This document shows positions 11,038 through 22,055 of a stretch of DNA of 64,000 bases, piece by piece (position 1 is the first letter of the stretch; the number at the start of each line of letters is the position of its first letter). The notes beneath the pieces are model-generated. The model worked only from the letters and a program-made list of their open reading frames with translations. It was not told the origin of the DNA and ran no database searches. A program made the position numbers and the translations under genes. Location: positions 76,046 through 140,045 of the forward strand of contig NW_022985442.1 in assembly GCF_010093595.1 (NCBI RefSeq), written 5' to 3'. The DNA is from Mytilinidion resinicola (Eukaryota; Ascomycota; Dothideomycetes; Mytilinidiales; Mytilinidiaceae).

Positions 11038-12377
11038 CCAACATGTAGCTGAATCGTTGCCGGTACTGCTGAACATGGTTGGATTCGAACGACGCCCATT
11101 CTCCTCGGAATTCACGATCACCACCTTTCACAACTATCCTACACATCCTTGCCCTTTTATCTTTTATACCACTCCAGGCTCAAAAACCCTAATAGCTTGT
11201 TTACGGTGTCACCAGTGGGTTCATGTCATTTCCAGCACTCATCCTCGGTCCGTCCCACCTCATCTGCGCCACAGCCCCCTCGTGTGTTCTTCCACGTCAA
11301 CTCGGGCCCACACGGCGCGGCATGGCTTTAGCGCCGGGTGCTAAGCAGGTGGAATGGAATGCATCACTTGTGCTTGTACGCTGGTGCCTGCGGATGGTGG
11401 GGGCAGACGGGCTTTGTGCGAGGCGTGAGTGTCATGGGTAGAGAAAAGTGCATGAAAGAAGATTCTACATACTCACACCAACCCATTGTCAGCATTCAAA
11501 TTACTGCGAATCGTGATGAGTATTCAACGTGACCTTATCCGTATATGTGACACCTCGCTCCCCAACGGGGCGGCTCTGTCTCCATCCATGCCATGCCTAC
11601 CCTTTGACTAGATGAAACGCCCGACCTCGGCGGTGAGAGCATGGCGAGCTGACAGGCGGTAGGATGGATATGATGTCGCACCGGTGAGAGGGCCGTCACG
11701 TGGAAGGCTTTGGATCAAGCGCCAGCAAATGCGAGTGAGCAGCGTCCAAGGCCTTCTTCGCCGCAGCATACCGATACGCCTGCGACGCGGAGCGGGTGGC
11801 AGGCCGAGCGTTCACCGGAGGCGGGCGCGGGCGGGGGGCGAGTAAAGTGGCCAGGGCGCGGTGACGTAGCGGGTGGACGGTTTAGACGGGCTGCGGTGGT
11901 GTCTTCGTAGCTGCTTCTACTTGATCGAAGTTGGTAGCCAAACATGCCATATTTGCTTGCAACAGACACTCTGAGATCCTTCATCAACCAGGAGCACATC
12001 CATACCACTGTCATGATGTTTCCGTGCTGGGCCGGGGGATACGGCGGAGAGGGTCGCGGCCGCAGTAAAGCGCCGCCACCACGGGCAGCTTAGCGGCGGG
12101 CGGTCCACCTCAGCGGCGCTCCGTGCTCGTTGCGTGGTCGAACGGCTGCCTGTAGAGCTGCCTCTCTCACCGACGCCGTCCCCTCCTCTCCACCCCAACC
12201 TCACCCACCTCTCTACCTCTCTCTCTCTCTCTCTACTCAACACCACGCACTCTTTTCAACAACACCTGCTGCGACCGAGCTGATAGCCTCTCTCGACGAG
12301 AGCGTAGACCCGACCAGACCGCTTGCCCCTCAACTCGAGACGTCACTCAGCCAGCCGGGCTGACTCCACACGCCATC
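11038..12377. other. intergenic and 5' leader of the NBR1-like gene
   Basis: No gene recognised. A CT-dinucleotide tract (about 12214-12236) lies ~140 bp before the NBR1-like ATG. GC-rich segments occur around 11800-11880. Confidence 0.5.
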
Positions 12378-15300
12378 ATGGCCACCAACGTCCCCGTTAC
12401 CCTCGACACGCTCATCACCATCAAGATTGCCATCCAGGGCAGCAACCGCAAGTTCAAGATCCCCCTCCGCGACCTGGGCGCCCACGTCCTGCCCGACAAG
12501 GTGCGTTGTCCTCGCCGCTGCCGCCTGTTGCACGAGCCTACGCAAGCTCCAGGCTGCTGGCCAGCGCTCGAGGAAGCTGTGCATCAAGCTCCTCCTCATC
12601 AACCGCAACTGACATCGCTGTGCCTCTCCTAGCTACGCGCCCTCCTCGCCATCCCCGCTGGCCAAGACGTCGTCTTCGAGCGCTACTCCGACAGTGCCGG
12701 CGCCTACATCACCCTCGACTCGGACAACGCCCAGGTCTACAAGACGCTGTTCCGCGCCGCCAAAGCGAAGCTCAAGCTGCGTCTGAGGGCCATCATCGTC
12801 TCCCACGACGCCGAGCCGTCCGCCTCTGCACCCGCCCCAGCTCCAGTGCCTGCCGCCCAGGCCCCATCCTCCCGCTACAGCCTCGACGCCCCCTCCTTCA
12901 CCACTCCGCCCGTTGTGCCTGCACTGAGCCCGCCGACCATCGCCCGCTCGTGTGTCCCGCCGCGTCCCGGCGGAGCCTACAACTACAGCCGTATGGCAGC
13001 TTTCAACAAGGCCATGAGCGAGATGAACCAGCTCGCGACCCCACAGCAGCCTGCTGTCGATGAGGTCGATGCAGAGGGCGAAGCTCCCGTCCCCCGCGCA
13101 TTTACCGCTCGCGAGAGTGAGTTCCCCTTCATGCATTGCTATGTGTGCATGTTTGCTAACCGCTACCAGACTTCTTCACCAACCTCAACGACATGCCGCG
13201 TGCCGCCGATCTTGCGTTCCGCATGAAGGACGCCACCCCTCCGCCACCGCCATCAAACGCCTGCTCCTGGGTTGTCTACTGCAACAACTGCGATAACCCA
13301 ATGGCGAACGAGCATTTCCATTGCAGCATCTGCGATCGCGGAGACTACGATCTTTGCGCGTCTTGCGTCGATGCCGGCATCCACTGCCCGGGGGCCGGCC
13401 ACTGGATGGTGAAGCGCTTTGTGAAGAACGGCACTGTTGTCAACAGCACCACCGAGCGTATTGGACCCAAGGCCAAAGTTGAGCCCGAGAACGACATGCC
13501 CGGTGCGTTTACCGAGGAGAAGAAGCCCGAGATCGAGGAGCAGGACCTGCCTACCCGAACTTGCAACTGTTGCGTTAAGGGTAAGATTAGTCTGACTCAT
13601 TGTATGCAAACCAACCTAATCCTCTCTCTAGTATTCCCTGAGAATGAGTTCGTCACTTGCACCTCTTGTGAAGATTTCGATCTCTGCATGGACTGCCATG
13701 TGAGCACGAAGCATGGCCATCACCCTGGCCATGCCTTCAAGGCTGCGACTCCAGATACCAGCCTCACGGCTCTTGCTGACTTCCTTTGCTCCGAGGGCCG
13801 CAATGTTCGACATGCAGCTGTCTGCGATGGCTGCGAGAAGGTAAGTCCTCATGGCCCTTCTGGATAAGTGCATTACTAATCTCATCAGTTCATCTACGGC
13901 GTCCGCCACAAGTGCCTCAACTGCCCCGACTGGGACTACTGCTCCACTTGCATCGAGAGTGCCAAGTTCATCCACCCCCAGCATCGCTTCGTCCCAATCT
14001 ACGAACCCCTGCCCGAGCCCCGCGCCTCTATCGTCCGACACTACGGCATCTACTGTGATGGACCCCTCTGCAAGGACAAGGAGAGCCAGTCTCACATTGA
14101 GGGTGTTAGGTACAAGTGCGCAGTTTGCCACGACACCGACTTCTGTGCCAACTGCGAGGCCATCCCTGCGAACCGCCACAACCGCACCCATCCCCTCATC
14201 AAGTTCAAGACTCCTGTCCGCAACGTCAGCGTGACTACCATGGGAGAAGACAGGAACGGTTCCCCCATGACCACCATGGGTGACCTCCCCGCTAGGCGAT
14301 CCACCGCGACGGAGACAGTCCCGGTTGCCCCGTCTGCTAACGCTGCCACCCAGGTGCAAACCATCGTTGATATGAAGCCTGTCGAGGCCCGCCAGTCGAA
14401 GCCGAAGATCGAGATCAAGGATCTCCTCGCCAAGCCCATCCAGGAGAAGATCCGAGTTCAAAACCTTCTCTCCACTCCTCCCCCGGTCGCTAAGTCTGTC
14501 GAGGAGAAGGAGGCCCCGGCTCAGGTACCCAAGGTTGAGAGCTCTGTCAGTGAACTGGCTGCTTACTTCGTTCGTGATACTATGCAGGACGGCACCAAGG
14601 TTGCTCCAGGGTCTCGCTTCATTCAGGTCTGGACTCTTCGCAACCCCGGTCCTCGGTCTTGGCCCGCTGGCTGCAGTGTCCGCTACGTCGGCGGCGACAA
14701 CATGCTCAACGTTGACAACAGCCACCCATCCAGCGACTCTGACCTCGCTGAGGCCACCGAGAGCAACGTCATCGGACGTCCTGTCGAGAAGGGTGAGGAG
14801 ATCTCTTTTCGCGTTCTGATGAAGGCACCTCAGCGTGAGAGCACCCACATCTCTTACTGGCGCCTCAAGGCTCCGGATGGAACACCTTTTGGCCACCGTC
14901 TCTGGTGCCACATTGATGTTTCAGAGGTCGCTACTACTCCTGCCAGCCCACCAACTTTCTCGCCTGCCACCCCCCCTCCGATGAGCACTACCACCAAGTC
15001 AGAATACGAGTTGCAGCTGTTCCTCCTCGAGCAGAACAACAAGAAGCGCTACGAGGCTACCCGAAAGGAGGCGTCGGTGAAGCCTGCCCCGATGGACCCG
15101 ATTGCCGCCGAACGGCGACTGCTTAGGAATCGTTTGGAAACTCTCCGCACAAGTGCTGATCTCAATGAGGTCACCAAGATGAGCACGAACCAGCAGCAGG
15201 AGTACGGCATGTCACTCATGATTCTGGAGTGGGAGAACAAGATTAGGGCGTTGGTGCAAAGGTCCCATGAGCTCGAGCAGGGTCTCGAGTCTGCGACTGA

Positions 15301-15742
15301 GGAATCTGCGGAGAAGACGATGCTTGAGCGGAAGCTGTTCTTTATTCGTAGGGAGCTAGAAGCGCATACTATTACGCTCGCCGATAGCCGGGAGAAGATG
15401 GCTAGGTTCAAGGATGAGTCGAAGGCGAAAAAGCAAGAGCAAGAGCAAGAACAGCAGCAGGACACCGTGTCCCCACCACAGGAGCCAACTCAGGAATTGC
15501 GATCCAAGGGCAGCGTCATGATCTTCCCCCAGCTCCCGAAAGAGTCGCCGGAGTCGAGCACGCACGAAGCTCAGGCCAATAACGAGACTGAAGCTGAGGA
15601 GAAGGAGGCCGAGGAGGGCTCGGAAGAGGACTTCTTCGAGGATGCCGAGAGCGTCGAGATGCTGGAGGGTAGCAGCGACGATGGCTTCTTGACGGATGAG
15701 GAGTATGATATCCTTGATGCGAGCGATGAGGAACAGGTCTAG
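12378..15742 (+). CDS. NBR1: NBR1-like selective autophagy receptor
   Basis: Five exons (12378-12500, 12633-13116, 13170-13580, 13632-13840, 13889-15742) give 1026 residues; every junction keeps the frame. Residues ~10-97 form a PB1-like domain (KFKIPL, YSDSAGAYI, FRAAKAKLKLRL). Four ZZ-type zinc fingers follow (YCNNCDN, CNCC, CDGCEKF, CDGPLCKDK). Then comes the NBR1 FW domain with its four tryptophans (VWTLRN, SWPAG, YWRLK, LWCHI), and a long coiled coil rich in Glu/Lys/Arg. The acidic C-terminus ends with EEYDILD, an Atg8-interacting motif candidate (Tyr-Asp-Ile-Leu). Fungal and animal NBR1 proteins link cargo to Atg8 on the phagophore, and this layout is complete for that role. Cargo cannot be read from the sequence. 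Confidence 0.92.
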
Positions 15743-16913
15743 ACATTTCGGAGTCTGGTCTGGGGGACAGCGGTAGGCGGATCAACTTGGTGCTGGAACG
15801 AGAGGTGATCTCTGTTACTGCCCCCTTTCTACCACCACTCGAAGCCTGGAAGCTATCTGGCAATCACATCTCTGGCGTTTGCGGTCCTCCGTTGTCTAGC
15901 TTTGTTCCCTAAGTTGCTTTTTGGGATTGGGGGAGCTTTTGGGGAATGGGGTTTGGGATAAGACACTCTTTTGACACCACTCTACTCGGCGATCCTGGTG
16001 CTAGGCTACTGGCGCTTTGGTCGTCTCACTACACATACAGACACGTTCATTGTGGGGAGGGGGAGGAGCGGTCGGGGAGATGCGAATTGGTTTTTAATTT
16101 CATTTATTGATTGACACTCGAGTAGTTCTTTCGTAGTGGTTGCAATGGGAAATCTTTTGAAATTGATTTGAGGATACGTGATCAGTGCACAGGCAGTGAA
16201 CGTTAAGAGAGTGCACGGCCTACTTTGAACGATGAGGCTGTTGCACAGCCTAAACTCAAGGCAGGGAGGGACAAGTGGAGCAGTGAAGATCATGCGGCAC
16301 TTGAAGCGGCTCATGCTCATGCTCGTCCCCAGATTCGATGCTGCATATCAACTCGGTCATGCATGTCACCTCGATCTTGCATGTCAAGGCGGAGGCGATA
16401 TATCGATCGACATGAGGTCATGCACCCGTTTGAAGCTAGAAACGGGGCACGCTGCCGAGGCCGTGAATAGAAACGCAATATAGCTGCTATACCCAGGTTC
16501 GCTAGTCTACGTATATGAATGAAGGGAGTTAGGCGACTGCTCTGTGGTAGCGAGAACGCGCGTCGTTTAATGAATCGCGACGGGGAATAGTGGTGCGTGC
16601 TGGGGTCGTGATAGGTGCTCACGCTCGAAGTGCTCCAGCGAGTTTCCACGTATTCTAGTCAATGGCGAAGAACAGCTTCTATCCCGTTCGGATTTGTGGA
16701 AGTGCATGGAAGTACCCTAAGCAGTGGCATACACCCACAGCGGCTTGCTCTGGAATTACAGTGCCACCTTTTCCATACCCCCGTAGTGCTGCAAGGTCAG
16801 CCTCGGTTCGGGTCGTGGCAGAAGCTTGTGTTGAACGACGGCCATGCCACATCGAGGTGGGGAGTAAATGGTGGGTTACTCCTCATCGAGCGTGAGGTTT
16901 GAGGTTTCCTTAG

Positions 16914-16938
16914 ATTTCCTTAGATTTCCTTAGATTTC
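16914..16938 (+). repeat. 10-bp tandem repeat TTTCCTTAGA
   Basis: Two full copies and flanking partial copies of TTTCCTTAGA sit in a row, ending at a CACGTG-type E-box core (TTCACGTGCT). Confidence 0.7.
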
Positions 16939-16979
16939 ACGTGCTCTGTCATACAAAAGCACAGTGCCGAATATGCTTC

Positions 16980-17020
16980 ATCTCCTGCCTCTCCTGCCTC
17001 TCCTGCCTCTCCTGCCTCTC
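16980..17020 (+). repeat. 9-bp tandem repeat CTCCTGCCT
   Basis: Four perfect head-to-tail copies of CTCCTGCCT, followed by a CTCTCTTTC run. Confidence 0.8.
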
Positions 17021-17261
17021 TCTTTCTTTCCCGCAGAGCAGTACAAGACACCCCGCGCTCGCAACAACAAGGCTACGCGGCAAGCACCTAACCAAGTTTC
17101 ATGATAGAGCACGCCACGAGGCCATGGCAGCCACGCATCCGTGGGCGGGCGGTCGTGGCGCCTGCGCTGGAGATCATGTGCCGCTTCCCTAAGCATCCCC
17201 CTTGCGGCAGATGGCCGATTCGGCCATGGCACCTAGGGAGGCAGCGGCCCTGCAGCTGTAG

Positions 17262-17298
17262 CCACCTGCCCACCTGCCCACCTGCCCACCCGCCCAGC
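17262..17298 (+). repeat. 8-bp tandem repeat CCACCTGC
   Basis: Four near-perfect copies of CCACCTGC, the last one altered to CCACCCGC. Confidence 0.7.
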
Positions 17299-17505
17299 GT
17301 CATGGCCGCTGCCAGCATGGGCAAGAGCGAGGCTCGGCGTGGGTATAACTCAGCTGGGGTTTCCGACTTCGAGCAGTATACAATCATACAATCCACCGCA
17401 ACCTTCCAAGCTTCAACGCAACCTTCTTAGCTCCAACTATTAACTTCAACACAACCTTCCACCCTTTGAACCTAGCGATTCCTTTCCTGTTGACCCTACA
17501 GCCGT

Positions 17506-19145
17506 ATGGCCGTGTTTTTAGGTGGCCCTGACCCCTTTGATAATTGGTCTCCTCCATCTACTCCATCACCGGTAGTCGAAATCGACATGGATTCCCTCAC
17601 GCGTGTCCCCGTGATCAGGAACCCGAACTACAAGCCGGCAGGCCTGAAGTCGTATGCCTATCTCCTGAACAAATGTGAGTACACCGGGCGTCTCTCGACA
17701 GCCTCGCAGTATCACTGACACTCTCCAGACCAGTTCGCTCCCACTCTCGAAGGCCCCTTCCAGATGCTCAACGACGTCCTCCAGAAGAGCAACATCCTCG
17801 AGCAATTCGGCGTCGACCCCGCGGACCAGGAGAGCTTCGTCCGTGATCTTCAACAGCTCGCCAAGGACGCAAGCAAGCTCACCTTCAAGAAGCTCATCAG
17901 CGGCAAGGCGAGGGCCAAGCCGCGCCAGCTGGTGAAGAAGGATACCACCACTGGGAAGCCTGGGCTTGTTGGTGCACAGGACCAGCAGAATGACTCTTTG
18001 TAAGTCCTCAACCAGAGTTGAGAGTCTAGACTTCTTCTAACGCGGATACAGGTATCTCTGCCCCGTGCAAATCGGCACTCCAGCCCAGACCGTGAACTTG
18101 GACTTCGACACTGGCTCCTCTGATCTTTGGGTACCGCCAACATCCTCTACTGATCCCAGACCACCATACTGATAACCTTGGTTAGGTCTGGTCCACCGAG
18201 CTCGACAAACAAACCCAAGCCTCTGGCGCCGAGACTCACCAGATTTTCAACGCCTCCAAATCCTCCACCTACAAGAAGTCTTCGTTTTCCACCTGGAAAA
18301 TCTCATATGGCGACGGGTCCTCAGCCTCCGGCATCGTGGGCACCGACCTCGTGACCGTCGGCGGCCTAACCATCAAAGCCCAAGCCGTCGAGCTCGCCAA
18401 CAAGCTCTCCACCGAGTTCCAGCAAGGCGCCGGCGACGGCCTGCTCGGCCTCGCCTTTGGCACCATCAACACCGTCAAGCCCAGGCCCGTCCAAACCCCC
18501 GTGGAAAACATGATCACGCAGCGGGACATCCCCAAGGCGGCTGAGCTCTTCACCGTCTACCTCGGCAGCTGGCGCGACGCCAACGAGGACGACAAGGGCG
18601 AGAGCTTCTACACCTTCGGATACATTGACCAGGACATCATCAAGAAGAACGGCGGCAAGAAGCCCTATTACACGCCCGTCGACTCCTCGGACGGCTTCTG
18701 GAAGTTCGCCTCGGCCTCCGCGACCGTCAATGGGAAGAAGATTGCGCGTGCCGGCAACACCGCCATCGCGGACACGGGCACCACGCTCGCGCTCGTCGAC
18801 GACGCGACGTGCCAGGCCATCTACGCCGCCATTCCCGGCGCCGTGTACGACAGCACGAACCAGGGCTGGACGTTCCCCACGGGCACGGCGGCGGCCAAGC
18901 TGCCCGTCGTGACGTTTGCCGTCGGCGGGAAGCAGTTCCCGGTGCAGAAGGAGGACCTGGCGTTTGCGAGCGTTAGCAGCACGATGGTGTATGGGGGGAT
19001 TCAGTCGAGGGGTGATTTGGACTTTGATATCCTCGGGGACACGTTCTTGAAGGGCATTTATGCCATCTTCGATCAGGGGGGCAAGAGGTTTGGCGCGGTT
19101 AAGAGGATTGAGAAGTATCAGAATGTGTCGGCGCCGCAGCAGTAG
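17506..19145 (+). CDS. A1-family aspartic protease lacking a signal peptide
   Basis: Four exons (17506-17674, 17729-17999, 18052-18130, 18186-19145) give 492 residues. Both pepsin-family active-site triads are intact: FDTGSSDLW (Asp166) and ADTGTTLAL (Asp369). The flap motif [11 protein letters not shown] and the C-terminal [18 protein letters not shown] are also present. Residues ~1-130 form an unusually long N-terminal region. It begins [14 protein letters not shown], with no hydrophobic signal sequence, and reaches a Lys-rich stretch that could be a propeptide. The family is normally secreted or vacuolar; here a cytosolic location, unconventional secretion or a missed upstream exon must be considered. 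The tripartite split around the first catalytic motif is well supported, because each intron interrupts a conserved segment that splicing restores. Confidence 0.88.
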
Positions 19146-20207
19146 AAGGGGGAACGGGATAGGATGAGTGGGTAGATGGGATAGGAGGGCTGGGTTTCTG
19201 GGTCATTGTACTAATGCTTGTAGACCTTTCCTGTGTTTTTGAGAATGGCGTAGGGAAGTAGTCAATGAATACAACGATATCGAATCCTAGATGAGCTTCA
19301 ATCGAATACATCTTGAAGGCATCGAAACGGCAGTTTCAAGAGCTTATCAAGCTTCGAGCTCCTAGCCCATCATCAGCCCGTGGGCCCGTGACAGAATCTC
19401 ATCTCACGTGCTCTGCTTACTAACCTCGATATTTCTACTATAAAATCACGACCGGTCTTCAGTTGTTGACTCTGCAGCAGCGGGATTGGGGATCGGGTCA
19501 AAATGACTTCACTGGAATCCCATGGTGGGTTCGTGAGCAAAACAAGAGCTCTCCGGTACTCATGGGGTTGGATCAAACTTGGAATTACAGCACCCCATGG
19601 GTGTGGTGGAGGGTGTGGATCAAACATAGCCGAGCCAAGCCATTATGACTGGCTTGGTGGTTGGCGAGGAATACGCAAACACAAAGCAGAACCCAATGGG
19701 TGCGTTGCGGTGGGAAACTTCAAAAAAGTACCCGAGTGATGATGATGTGGTGGCGGTGGGTGGAGGGTCGCGCGGTGGAGCATCCTCAGCACGATGCTGA
19801 TGATAGTCGTTGCAAGATAAGTACACTGTGTAGCGGTTTGCAGGAAGTAATGATGTTTAGTCTATTAGAATCATGACGGAAAGAAACAGGGAATGGTGAT
19901 AGACATCAGTGAGAACAGGAGAGCGCAGGTCCAACATCAAGTATATCCTTGGCCTGTTTTGACATCATACGTAGTGAAACTTGAAAAGTTTTGAACGCAA
20001 GACACGTCTAGCAACTCCTCGACGATGCCCACACCATAGGTGGTGATGAAGACCATTTTCAAAAAAAGAGCCCCAAGTACTCCCTCATGTCTAGCATAGA
20101 TTTCAACCGCCCATCGAAGTTTCGTACTCTAATTCAAGCCGCGAAACGTGACGGTCACCTGACTTTAACGTCCGCACGTGCTTTCCAGCCCCTTCCCGCG
20201 ACTCTTC
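19146..20207. other. intergenic, no gene seen
   Basis: About 1.06 kb with short frames only. Around 19549-19640 lies a CCACACCC/CCACCAC-rich motif (minus strand) resembling sequence near 37490 and 43222. Confidence 0.5.
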
Positions 20208-21650
20208 TCACACCGACCCATTCTCATACCTCTCATCCACCTCCTCCTCTGAATCTTCATGCACCATTCCCCCTAACCCATCTGTCTCCGCCCCAATCAA
20301 CGGCGCTCTCTCCCCCTCATCCCTCGCCAGATGCCCCACTATACTAATCGCCAGCGTACTCAGCCCATGCACCATCGTACTCGCTAGTACAACCGCGCAC
20401 ACGACCGGCCACACCAATAGCACCGCCCTCTTCTTTGTCTCGGGGAAATTATGCGGCGGGTGCGGCAGCGGGATCGACGCGTCCGTCTCCAGCTGCGCCC
20501 GCGCTTCCATGACCAGGAACAGTGCACCGACGCCCATCGGCCCGAAGTGGCCAGTAAAGAGGGCCTCGTTGAAGGTCTTGATGGCTGGCATCCAGCGATA
20601 CAGCGCCAGGACGATGGGAAGGCGGCGGAAGACGAGGACGAGCCCGATAAGGCCGATTAGTCTGCCGGGAGTAATTCCCACGAAGTCAGAACCAGAGGTG
20701 AAGGCGTGCCAGGGGATAAGGGCACCGAAGAACACCAAAAAGGTGCTGTTGAGGAGCAAATCGATGACTACAGGTAAGTTCTTTTCGCGGATAGGCGAGT
20801 TGCCAGCGTGGCCGAAACCGACGCCTGCGCCAAAGGCTACGAGGAAGTCGTTGACGCCGAGGGTGCTGGCGGCGCCGATGGAGAAGATGGCGAGCAGGAG
20901 GTAGAAGACGAGGTAGGATGCTCGGCAGACTATTTTGCGATTGTTGGAGAAGCGAAAGAGGCGGTTGGCGGCGTGGCCGAGGAACAGGCCGAGGATGATG
21001 CCTACGCCGCATTGATAGAGGATGTGGACTAGGAACCATTTCTTGAATATCTTGAATATGCTCCCGAGGGTGGCGCTGGTGAGGATGCTAATCCCGACGC
21101 AAAGCAATAGGAAAGAGACGCCGTCGTTGCAACCGGATTCAGCAGAAAGGATCAGGCGTAGACGTAGAGGGACCCTTTCGGAAAACTGGGAGTTGGATAA
21201 GACGCTGGCTGCAAGCACGGGGTCCGTAGGTGTTAGGCATGCTGATATTATCAAAGCCGTGGGGATATCGGTTTCGAAGATCCAATAGACGAAGGCAGCG
21301 CAAACGACCCATCCAAATGCCATCACTGGTCCAAGCAGGATCGTTAAACTTCTCCAGGTATTCCTAAAGTAATCATTTGGCAGCTCCAGGCCAACGGCGA
21401 AGCATTGGATGCCAACGGTGAGTCTTGTGATTTCTTGAATCACGTCATCGGTGAATCCCCATTGCTCAGGGCGAAGGACGCCCGCACATTTTGGACCGAA
21501 AACAATACCAGAAATAGTAGCTAGAGGTGGTTCAGAGAGGTGGAGTCGGTTTCTAATAAAGAGAGAGAAGAGTGCGTCTGTAAGAAGGAAAATCGGGACG
21601 GTGAGATAAGTCAAATGCGGGCCAGAAGGCTCGAGCTAGCTCCAAGCCAT
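20208..21650 (-). pseudogene. Nha1/Sod2-type Na+/H+ antiporter with an in-frame TAG at codon 5
   Basis: From TTG 21614 down to 20208 an uninterrupted frame encodes nearly all of a plasma-membrane Na+(K+)/H+ antiporter of the fungal CPA1/Nha1 class. It includes LHLSEPPLATISGIVFGP, SACLTPTDPVLAASVL and the ESGCNDG motif, with about 12 hydrophobic segments, and a short acidic C-tail (~60 aa). No ATG begins this frame. The homologous N-terminus (family pattern MAWxQLEV...PHLTYL) is found just upstream: ATG at 21648-21650 reads Met-Ala-Trp-Ser, then TAG (21636-21638), then LEPSGPHLTYL. A CAG to TAG transition at Gln5 explains this exactly. Unless the codon is read through or another start is spliced in, the protein is not made in full. 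Apart from the stop the frame is clean, so the loss is recent or only apparent. Confidence 0.8.
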
Positions 21651-21755
21651 AATATAATAATGCGACGATGAAATACCAAATCAGTATAAAGGACGATGTG
21701 AGGTACATGCAGGGAGCGCGGTTACGTGGGGTGGAGGCGGACCGTCCTAAGCACA

Positions 21756-22055
21756 CTAGTATACAAGGCTAGAGCCAAAGGTGAAAGCCATGTACAACTT
21801 TGACCTAGATTTCTGGTAGATACGCTCAAAAGCTTTTTCTTCTTCCTCCTCCAAAAGGCGTAGGACTATATTTACGGCGCTGAATGTGTCCCAAATTACG
21901 TCGTTACAAGTCATGCAAAGGACGTTGGTAAATGGCCCTATCCCAATCTCCTCAAGAGCATATCCTGTCAACAAAGAATTTGCTCGGCAGGTGTTCGAAA
22001 GAAGAGTTGATAACAGTTGTTTGAAGACCAAGGATTGGTAAAGATGGTCAAGCAT
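21756..22055 (-). CDS. uncertain 99-aa reading frame
   Basis: An open frame from ATG 22055 to TAG 21756 lies directly behind the F-box gene on the same strand. It has no recognisable domain; a Glu-run (EEEEEKAFERIYQ) is the only feature. It may be a 3' untranslated stretch, or a remnant exon of the F-box gene. Confidence 0.2.
   Translation of the reverse strand: MLDHLYQSLVFKQLLSTLLSNTCRANSLLTGYALEEIGIGPFTNVLCMTCNDVIWDTFSAVNIVLRLLEEEEEKAFERIYQKSRSKLYMAFTFGSSLVY

Larger units (their letters stand above)
15743..17505. other. intergenic with short tandem repeats
   Basis: 1.76 kb without a convincing gene. It contains three micro/minisatellites listed separately. The last 100 bp carry repeated TTCAACxCAACCTTC motifs in the leader of the protease gene. 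Confidence 0.5.

Noticed and set aside
11070..11140. GGATTCGAAC resembling the T-loop of a minus-strand tRNA
   Set aside because: The flanking bases do not form a five-pair T stem, and no acceptor or anticodon stem fits around it.
13628..14911. 427-codon frame antisense to the NBR1-like gene
   Set aside because: It is a shadow of GC-rich coding DNA; the plus strand carries the conserved ZZ and FW domains.
20509..21039. Frames overlapping the antiporter on both strands
   Set aside because: Shadows of the membrane-protein frame; they lack any hydrophobic or domain pattern of their own.
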